From the NCBI GenBank assembly GCA_025765595.1, contig JAIVFH010000506.1, positions 1 to 16,688 on the forward strand: a DNA stretch of 16,688 nucleotides, given 5' to 3'. Made by a program: the position numbers and the translations under genes. The DNA comes from Obelidium mucronatum (Eukaryota; Chytridiomycota; Chytridiomycetes; Chytridiales; Chytriomycetaceae). Positions 10,313 through 16,688 of the stretch are shown piece by piece. Each line of letters opens with the position of its first letter. Positions within the stretch are counted from its first letter, which is position 1. The notes below the pieces were generated by a model that worked only from the letters and a program-made list of their open reading frames with translations, did no database searches and had not been told where the DNA came from.

Positions 10313-10513
10313 TCGCGATAAGTGTTTTTGTTAGTAGTAGTAGTGACAATTCCAATCGGCAGAGATTGTCAAATTTCTTGAACGCACTCGTCTTTCGTCC
10401 CGCTTGATCTTGAAACTTCGTGGTACAAAAAAATATGTGATAAGTTAAAGCTCTTTTATTGTAGCTATATATAACTTTGCATTTGGTTATCGCGGGGTTA
10501 AATAAGAATCAGT
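10313..10513. other. Intergenic spacer
   Basis: A 201-bp gap holds the upstream region of the 7314-10312 gene and the 3' UTR of the 10514-11693 gene. Apart from the AATAAA listed separately, I recognise no element. Confidence 0.6.
10455..10460 (-). terminator. Poly(A) signal AATAAA for the 10514-11693 gene
   Basis: A - strand AATAAA lies about 55 nt after the stop codon at 10514. Confidence 0.55.
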
Positions 10514-11693
10514 CTAGGAAAATGGCCTGGAATTTGAAGTTTGATATCTTTCTTGATCATCCGGCAGTCGCGGCTGTGTCGGTAGACATTGATGCACTTG
10601 AGTTTGATGCATATAAGATGGATGGTAACTTGAGTAGAGACGTGTTTCGGCAAAATGTCCATGGTTATAGAAGGGTGGATAAGAATGTGAACCATATACA
10701 GGGAAATGAGGGAATGGCGACGAGTTTCCTGACAAGTAGGAGGAATGATAATGAGAATACAGGGTTTCATTTGAATGTGGTGTATAGATGGGTCGCTGGT
10801 GGTCGCAAAATTCTTTCAGCCGAATAATAGAATTTGTACATGCAATAGAAGCAGGGCTATCTTGCGGAGTAATTGAAATTGGCTCGTTCAAGCCAGTGCA
10901 AGTGGTTTGCGGATGTAGGTTCGCTTCAATTTCGGGATTGAGCAAATTTTTGACACTGATTCGATTGGAATCTCTTGCATTCCTCATCTTCTCATGCAGA
11001 TTCTGTTGAACTTGTTGTGCCATTTGAGTTTGTTGTTGCAGAGCTTTCTGATGCCGTTTTGCTCCAGTATACTCGCAAGGAATTATCTTGTGATCACAGC
11101 GTGAGCAACGCGGTCGTTGAAGGCTGCACTTTTTCCGGGAGTTTCTGCACGCTGTAGAAAAATTATTTATCATCAGACGACGACAATGAAACCATTGGGA
11201 AAATTTGTTCACCTGTACATGGCTGCATACAAGAAAACGAAAACAAGAAGGAAGGAAATGATGTTGTTTAGCTTTAATTAATTGTGTCTTCAATGTTTAC
11301 CAACGGTCGAGTTAGAATTGTTCCAGTCAATGGGTTTCGAGCAATTGGAACTGTGGAATCAGGTTTGATCTCAAGATGCGGATATGGTAATACCCTAACA
11401 TTCCGCGGAGCTATTGGCTTCAGTTGCTGATTTGTTGGAACTGTTGCCGATTGAACTTCAATTCGAGGCTGGGGCTTGACATTTGGAAACTCGGATTGTA
11501 ATGATAAATTGCTGGCTAGAGAGTCGGATGAGCTGGATGACGGAGGCCGAGTAAGTTGAAGCGCAAGCGGAGTTGATACTGCGGTGGGTTTCTCAGCTAA
11601 GGCGATAGTAAACGGCAGTTGTGTTCTACTATCATTTTGACGCTGGCGGCTTTGAGACACCCCATGTGGGATCTTCGGTCTTAAGTCTGCCAT
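10514..11693 (-). CDS. Single-cluster Zn2Cys6 protein with a 10-nt micro-exon
   Basis: Predicted nuclear regulator, 346 aa. Exons: 11693-11301, 11222-11213 (10 nt), 11151-10514; introns are 78 and 61 nt. The ATG at 11693 has a strong ACCATGG context. Exon 1 read through its donor meets a TAA, and skipping the micro-exon shifts the frame. Including it gives RPLPCTACRNSRKKC, then SLQRPRCSRC, and the six Cys at 133, 136, 143, 150, 153, 160 with correct spacing. Unlike the other six genes, no second cluster is present: exon 1 is a Ser/Pro/Thr-rich disordered stretch. After the cluster come a Gln-rich helix-like segment (HQKALQQQTQMAQQVQ) and a C-terminus rich in Tyr, His, Pro and Ser, similar in style to that of the 5719-7049 protein. 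It may represent loss of a cluster or the ancestral one-cluster form. Targets are unknown. Confidence 0.83.
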
Positions 11694-11880
11694 GGTAGTT
11701 TGTCTTTTGTAGTATAATAAGTCCAGCCAAAAGTTCTTCACTTTAGCTTTGGAGTTCCGCTTCAGGATCGATTTTTAGACGCAAAAAATATCAAAGTGAT
11801 CCTTTGTCTTCATAAAACAATACCAAATAATTCCATTTTACAAATTATACGGTGCGTTTTTTCTATCAAAGAATTCCATC

Positions 11881-12731
11881 TTAATCCAAAAGAGAGTTTA
11901 TGTTCAAGATGCCGACGTCAGGAGAATGACCGGGATCCGGTTTAACAGAATTTGACACTGCTTCCAGCATGAGTCGTGCTTTCCATTTCATTTGGTTTGA
12001 TTTCTGTGGAGGGAGAACGTATTGACACTGGAGTCCTCGCTTGACGCAATTTGAACATTGTGGCCGTATTAAATCACATCTGGCAATTATAGCGAAAGTA
12101 AATAGTAAGTACAAGTGATAAATAATGGGTAGATGGTGTTCCCGAGAAAGAGTGCGGTGGCTTACTTTCGCTTTGTCTCTCGACAACAAGAACACGGAAG
12201 TGGGCGCTTCGTCAGGCCTGCAAACTCCTTCGTATCTTTGATCACGTCGGGCAAAGTAGACTTGGCGCAGGTTGCTGCTTCTTCCGACTGTGGGAACAAG
12301 GCGCACTTGGGCGACCCCGCCTGTGGCGGAGTTGCGGCCGCAGCCAGCAGCGCGGGAATCACGGGGCTGCGCTGCGTCAGCGACGGCACCGGCGACGCGG
12401 CGCGGCATGCGGGGGCGGGGGCGGGGGCCGGCGGCTGCGTAATCAGCGGCGGGCTTGCGTGTGTGGCGGCGGCGGCGCGCGGGAGGCTGCGGCGCGAGTA
12501 CGGCGCGCGGCTCGCCTCGTAGACACACGCAAGCCCGAGGCTGAGGCAGCGGCCGCACGGCGCGCCCGTCGAGCACTTCTTGCGGTTCGCGCGGCACGGC
12601 GCACACGGCGTCGGCCGCCGGAGGACGCGCGCGCGAGGCGGCGGCGGCGGCGACGGGTGGCGCGGCGACGACAAGCCGAGGAGGAGCCCGGCGGCCGCGA
12701 GGTCGATGTCGCTTGCGGCAATTGAGTTCAT
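11881..12731 (-). CDS. Compact two-cluster Zn2Cys6 protein (subgroup 2)
   Basis: Predicted nuclear regulator, 254 aa. Exons: 12731-12166 and 12079-11881, with an 86-nt intron. It starts at the ATG at 12731 (MNSIAASDIDL). Cluster 1 has Cys 43, 46, 53, 59, 62, 69 (CAPCRANRKKC, STGAPCGRC). Cluster 2 has Cys 180, 183, 190, 197, 200, 207 (LTKRPLPCSCCRETKRKC, DLIRPQCSNC); the intron falls in the Lys codon before the third Cys, as in the 13522-14952 gene. Cluster 2 is followed by YVLPPQK and KWKARLMLEA, shared with the genes at 13522 and 15437. The protein ends in NINSLLD, a variant of the MSxxSLL motif seen elsewhere in the array. Exon 1 is strikingly GC- and Ala/Pro-rich from about 12290 to 12720, unlike its AT-richer second exon. 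Targets are unknown. Confidence 0.87.
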
Positions 12732-13022
12732 TCTGTTTTGTTTTGTTTTGTTTGGAATGGCCGAATCTTTTGGCCGCTAAAGGTGACTCATGCATCACAA
12801 ATCGGACCGCCGCTCCAGCGCTTTAACCCCGACTTTGTTTCACTTCTTCATCTTCTGTCGCCGGAACGAATCCTCACTGGGCGTGTTCCAGTCGAACTCT
12901 AGCAAATAGTCTCCTGTTTCATCTTACATAATACAGAATTGAAGAACAAGTAATAAATGTAATCTTTATTAAATCTACATGCTTAAGGTCGATAGTTAAA
13001 ATAAACTGATAAAAATAAAAGA
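12732..13022. other. Intergenic spacer with 3' UTR of the small ORF and upstream region of the 12731 gene
   Basis: About 290 bp without a supported gene. A (TTTTG)n run at about 12735-12752 puts AAAAC repeats in the 5' leader directly before the ATG at 12731. Apart from the AATAAA at 12970-12965, nothing else is recognised. Confidence 0.55.
12965..12970 (-). terminator. Poly(A) signal AATAAA for the 13023-13229 ORF
   Basis: A - strand AATAAA (TTTAATAAAGATT context) lies about 53 nt past the stop of the small ORF and is the main sign that this ORF ends a transcript. Confidence 0.5.
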
Positions 13023-13229
13023 CTATTTGAACGTCGGAGAAGATGAAAGCATTTGAACTTCAAAGAGAAAGTTTTCAACATCTTCTTGCACAATCCGCAG
13101 CTGTTTGTCTTGCTGTGATCGTGAGGTAGAAGCAGCCTTTGCTTGTAGTTTCGTATAGTCCGTCATCATTGAAGCGACGGTTCGCTTGTGTCGTTGTTCT
13201 TGAAGCTTTTGTTTGAGGGCTGCGAGCAT
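13023..13229 (-). CDS. Small hypothetical protein, 68 aa, charged and probably helical
   Basis: I do not recognise this protein. The single ORF begins at an ATG (MLAALKQKLQEQRHKRT) and has heptad-like spacing of Leu, Val and Met with many Lys, Arg, Gln and Glu, then a Ser/Thr-rich break and a second amphipathic segment (QLRIVQEDVENFLFEVQML). It looks like a short coiled-coil subunit of a complex. Support for a real gene is the ATG start, an AATAAA 53 nt downstream and a CATAAATA element about 62 nt upstream. It could also be the last exon of a longer gene with exons hidden in 13230-13500. It shares nothing with the Zn2Cys6 genes around it. Confidence 0.5.
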   Translation of the reverse strand: MLAALKQKLQEQRHKRTVASMMTDYTKLQAKAASTSRSQQDKQLRIVQEDVENFLFEVQMLSSSPTFK

Positions 13230-13290
13230 ATTAACTATTCTCGGTTTCTGTAGGATGTTCGACTTGGGATCAAGTTGCGATGATTGTGTC

Positions 13291-13298
13291 TATTTATG
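13291..13298 (-). promoter_or_regulatory. TATA-like element CATAAATA upstream of the small ORF
   Basis: On the - strand, CATAAATA lies about 62 nt before the ATG at 13229, a reasonable distance for a TATA-like box. The match is short, so it is only a candidate. Confidence 0.25.
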
Positions 13299-13502
13299 GA
13301 GTGGAGCGATCGATTTCAAACAGATTTCAAATGAATTCCACGTGTCGAGTGTTTTGATTTCAAAAAAAAAAAGTGAGCAGGGTGGCGTTGACATCAATGA
13401 ATTTGCAATCACAAAATTGTCATCGAAAACCTTCGATATCATTCGATCCCCTTCTTTTTAAAAACAATAGCGCCTTTTTTCTTTATACAAAAGTTCACAG
13501 TA

Positions 13503-13508
13503 TTTATT
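13503..13508 (-). terminator. Poly(A) signal AATAAA for the 13522-14952 gene
   Basis: A - strand AATAAA lies about 14 nt after the stop codon at 13522. Confidence 0.55.
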
Positions 13509-13521
13509 TTTTAATAGGTTT

Positions 13522-14952
13522 TTAATCCAGTAACAAGGACTGAACACTCATCACTTTCGTCACAGCAGCTTGCGGAGGTGGAGGAGATGGATGCGACTGT
13601 TGGGCGATTTCCACGCTCATAGAAGGAGCAGGAAACTGAACTTCAAAGCGTTGAAGAGGCTGTGTCGCAATTGTGTGAGGTAGTTGAAAATTATCATGGT
13701 AATTCTGGCGATATGATTGAAACGCCAGCGAATGCTCCCCGCTGCGATGGTAATGGCTCGGTTCCGCCATTTGTGGTCTCTCTTGGTGAGAAGAAGATTG
13801 GGGGTATTCCCTTTGTTGATGAGTAATTAAAAATTGAGGCTGAGCATTTTGAAAGACCGATGGTTGCAACTGTGGTGATGTCGAAGACTTGAAATTTAAG
13901 TTTGATACTTCCAAATAAGAGTTTGGAGCTGAAGAGTGATCATCCGTGAAGTGTCGGACTGCTGTTTCTCGACTGGAGGAGCATCCCGCGCTTCTCTCGG
14001 CGGCGGCAGCCAGTTGATTTTCCAACACCAGCCGCGCTCTCCATTTGGCCAATGCGGCTTTTTGTGGCGGAAGAATATATTCACAGGTGAGATTTCGTGA
14101 GCTGCAGTTGTTACAAATTGGCCTAGCTCGGTCACACCTATTTAAAATTCAGACCAATAAAGAGTTTATGTATAAGTCTCATTTGTTTTGCTACGAGATT
14201 GGTTTGTAAAAAGAGGGCGTACTTCTTCTTTTGCTGGCGACAACAATCACAAGGCACTGAAGGGAAACACCAACGAGTTAGATCTAATACAATACAATAA
14301 ATCAATACATCTTACATGGTCGTCGAGTAAGCGCGGCAATCTCAGCTTGATATTTTTGTGCCAGAACGCCAATATCCGACAGCGGTCCTTGTGAGTCAGA
14401 TGATGACGAACCTGACACTGCAGAAAGAGGTGTCTCGCCAAACCCAGAACTACTAGCCCTGTCATCCAAAGTGGACGATGTGACAGAGTAATCCGATATT
14501 TGTGGTGATTGGAGATCTGACAACTCCCCCGCCGGATGGCCATAGGAGCGACTACCACCGCCATCCCCGCCACCGCCAGCGCCCGAGTGGGAGGCAGCAG
14601 CCGGCGGCGGCATACGGCGGACGTACCGCTTCGATGTGACAGCGTATGTGCACTCGGTTCCGGTTTCTAGGCATCGCTGGCAGGATGGCTTTTCCGTTCC
14701 GCACCGCTTCCGCTGGAGCCGGCAGGACGAGCACGGCAAAGGTCTCGGTGTTCGCTCTTTTCGTACTGAGTTCTCTTGGGCTGCTGTCGCTGTGGCGGTG
14801 GTGGTGGTGGCGGCTCCAATTGGTAATGTTTCGGCACTGCTAAGTTCACCATGCTGAGGTTGTAATTGGATGGAGCTGCTAAACGTGAGGATGGCGGCAG
14901 CGGCGTCATCCACATCCATGTCTTCTGGAGCAGGAGACGGCGAGATGGTCAT
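13522..14952 (-). CDS. Two-cluster Zn2Cys6 DNA-binding protein (subgroup 2)
   Basis: Predicted nuclear regulator, 428 aa. Exons: 14952-14316, 14256-14223 (34 nt), 14137-13522; introns are 59 and 85 nt. It starts at the ATG at 14952 (MTISPSPAPEDMDVDD, acidic). Cluster 1 has Cys 74, 77, 84, 91, 94, 101 (RPLPCSSCRLQRKRC, GTEKPSCQRC), followed by AVTSKRYVRRMPP. Cluster 2 has Cys 215, 218, 225, 232, 235, 242; the 34-nt exon encodes only its first CxxC and basic residues (PCDCCRQQKK). Just before cluster 2 is LAQKYQAEIAALTRR, a predicted helix shared with the 15437 gene. After it come YILPPQK and KWRARLVLEN. The protein ends exactly at VMSVQSLLLD. The rest is Ser-, Gln- and His-rich and likely disordered. 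No middle homology region is visible. Targets are unknown. Confidence 0.9.
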
Positions 14953-15436
14953 GGTAGTTGGAGGGTGCTATCGGTGAAGTTACGAATTGGATGCCGGATT
15001 GTTGGAGGGAGGGCTTTCACAAATTCACGCTGACTGACTTGACAAAAATACAAAAAAATTTCTTGTTTGCCGTTGTTGTAAACCCGCCCGCCAACGCCGA
15101 AATGAAAAGATTATCCAATGCAAGGACCACGTCGATTGCCTTAAGATGGGTGCTTGTTGCAGGAAGTTGTGGTGATGCCTATACGGCAGAAGAGTGTCTC
15201 TCGCTCGATGGGTCGCTATGCAATTACCCCTGGCTCTAATCACAAACAAAATAAGACATTTGACTGCTTCTAAACTTTTTTTTCGGAATTCAGTTTGGTC
15301 TAAAGACGAGGCATAATGATAGCCGCCAGTACTTGGCATCAGTTGCCACAGAAGCAGTGATTCCATAATACTGAAGTGAAATAGAGTTCACGATAATTTA
15401 TTGATACTAGTCTGTTCTGGCGGGAAGTGGATATCT
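14953..15436. other. Intergenic region upstream of the 13522-14952 gene
   Basis: 484 bp, the longest gap in the array. It must contain the promoter of the gene starting at 14952 and the 3' UTR of the 15437 gene. A + strand frame without an ATG start runs through 14958-15239 but resembles nothing. No RNA gene or repeat is recognised. Confidence 0.55.
15397..15402 (-). terminator. Poly(A) signal AATAAA for the 15437 gene
   Basis: A - strand AATAAA lies about 35 nt after the stop at 15437. Confidence 0.55.
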
Positions 15437-16688
15437 TTATAACAAGAAATCGATACTCATACGGTTTACGGTTGGAGGAGTATCATTCGACAATGATGAC
15501 GAAACAGGAGACGATAAGGATGAAGCGCCTTGGGTATTGGCCGCTGTTGAAGGACGAACAGCAAATGGAACTAATGAAAATTCAGGACTTGAAAAATTGC
15601 CCAAGCCCGCCGGCGTGCTGACTGACGAACCAGCACCAGCAGCTGCAGCGGCGTTCTCGAGGACCAGCCTAGCTCGCCACTAAATAGAAGTGCGTCCTCT
15701 TGAGTATTACTGTGGTATACGCGAGAAATAAAAAAAAAAATGGAGGATTTACTCACTTTCGCTTGTGTTGCCTTTTTTGGTGGAAGAATGTATTCACAAT
15801 TGAGACCCCTTTGGATGCACGAAGTGCAAGAGGGTCTGAGACGATCACATCTATATGTGTTGAATTTTTTTTTTGGTGGTTGTGTCGAGACTCATTTTCT
15901 CAAATTTTTGACTCACCTTTTCTTTTGACTTCTACATGCGTCACATGGTAGAGGCCTTTTGTTAAAGCTGCGATTTCATTTTGGTATCGTTGGGCTAGTG
16001 CTGCGAGGTCTACGTCCGACACTTCAGCTGCTGGCGGTAAAGCTCCAGAATAATCGGGTATTTTAGGCGAGCCATTCGAATGCATTGATGCGGAAGAAGA
16101 CTTTGGGTGGTCAAAGGGTTGTTGATTGGGATGAGGGTTGGGATGAGGGTGGTGCTGATAGCCATGTGGGGCAACTTTGAATTGATGTGGCTAACATTGA
16201 AAATTGGATTTTGCGCCTCAGAACACGAGTCGCTATACTCTGGAGACTCAGATTGAGAGAGGCTGTGACGCAGGTAGTCATCTGCATGCTCAGTCTTGAT
16301 GATTGGCATATGACTAATCCCTAGCTGCCGCTGCTGCTGCTGCTCAACGATATGGGGCAGGCGTCGAGCGTATCGCCGATTCGTGACAACGTAGCTACAG
16401 CAGGCCGGACTCAAGACACCTCCGGCAGTGCGGTTTGCTGAGGTCGCATTTCTTCCTTGCGCTTTTGCAGGCTGTACATGGGACCGGCCGGGGACGCCTG
16501 TCCATCATATACTCGGCTTCCCCGATTTGCGGCATTGGATGCATGCTTTGCGTGTAGTTGTTGTGGTCGGTTATGTGATCCGAAGAGGGTGTGCTGTTAC
16601 TTCCTCCGGAGTGTCGCTGATCTCCGGCAGCATCGGGATTCGCAAGTGGTGTGCCGACTCAGCGCTGACGTATTCCCATGTGGAAAAG
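15437..16688 (-). CDS. Two-cluster Zn2Cys6 protein (subgroup 2), frame-disrupted, 5' end uncertain
   Basis: Close paralogue of the 13522-14952 gene. Cluster 1 (RPVPCTACKSARKKC, DLSKPHCRRC) is followed by a break near 16397-16408, after which CSYVVTNRRYARRLPH resumes in another frame. A second break near 16165-16171 restores the frame for QPFDHPKSSS and LAQRYQNEIAALTK. A third sits in the A run at 15954-15961, before RPLPCDACRSQKKRC. Introns at 15851-15916 (66 nt) and 15680-15756 (77 nt) then give DRLRPSCTSC, YILPPKKATQAK and WRARLVLENA. The protein ends in MSIDFLL. The intron before cluster 2 in the paralogue is absent, while the AK/W intron is new. The start may be the ATG at 16544 (MHPMPQIGEAEY). 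Coding-like sequence goes on upstream but meets an in-frame TGA, so the gene may extend past the window. It is either a young pseudogene or a correct gene with indel errors. Confidence 0.75.

Larger units (their letters stand above)
13230..13521. other. Intergenic spacer upstream of the small ORF
   Basis: About 290 bp between the small ORF and the stop of the 13522-14952 gene. It contains a poly(A) signal for that gene and a TATA-like element for the small ORF, both listed separately. No further gene is supported. Confidence 0.5.

Noticed and set aside
11881..12798. A single 305-codon - strand frame covering both exons of the two-cluster gene
   Set aside because: It reads exon 1 out of frame and runs through the 86-nt intron. 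Only its end (from CDLIRPQC) is real. Splicing 12165-12080 joins the true frames and completes cluster 2.
14958..15239. + strand 93-codon frame in the intergenic region
   Set aside because: It lacks an ATG start and shows no domain, biased composition or splice support.
1..16688. tRNA, rRNA, CRISPR array, transposon ends or phage genes
   Set aside because: None was recognised by eye on either strand. The repeats present are simple triplet or mononucleotide tracts inside genes and introns.

Overview
The window is fungal nuclear DNA: gene-dense, with short GT-AG introns (56 to 194 nt), CTAAA/CTAAT-like branch sites, AATAAA poly(A) signals close behind stop codons, and many Zn2Cys6 (Gal4-type) binuclear clusters, a domain almost confined to fungi. 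The exact lineage cannot be fixed from the sequence. Compact genes and small introns would suit an early-diverging group (chytrid or Mucoromycota type), but that is inference.

Layout. At the left edge (1-826, + strand) lies the 3' part of an MBOAT lysophospholipid acyltransferase (Ale1/LPCAT type), whose reading frame is broken several times. Everything after it that I can model is on the - strand. Reading from left to right: a two-cluster Zn2Cys6 protein with two extra C-terminal zinc-finger-like motifs (946-3929); the TFIIH subunit Ssl1/p44 (4054-5575); two closely related two-cluster Zn2Cys6 genes (5719-7049 and 7314-10312, the second with a huge glutamine-rich tail); a single-cluster Zn2Cys6 gene with a 10-nt micro-exon (10514-11693); a compact two-cluster gene (11881-12731); an unknown 68-residue coiled-coil-like ORF (13023-13229); a two-cluster gene (13522-14952); and a last two-cluster gene running to the right edge with at least three frame breaks (15437 to about 16544 or beyond).

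Main result. Seven Zn2Cys6 genes stand head to tail on one strand, interrupted only by Ssl1 and the small ORF. Six carry two complete or nearly complete Zn2Cys6 clusters, giving 13 clusters in about 16 kb. The usual family member has a single cluster and dimerises. I see no fungal-specific transcription factor middle domain in any of them. Shared motifs outside the clusters show at least two paralogue subgroups: 5719-7049 with 7314-10312, and 11881-12731 with 13522-14952 and 15437-16544. A short motif of the form MS[IV]xxLL recurs at the C-termini of one subgroup and between the two clusters in the other. The array looks like a locally expanding family of two-cluster DNA-binding proteins. Their targets are unknown.

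Gene models were built by hand, joining exons at GT-AG sites so that Zn2Cys6 or p44 homology and reading frame are restored. Every complete model closes to a whole number of codons. No tRNA, rRNA, CRISPR array or transposon was recognised.
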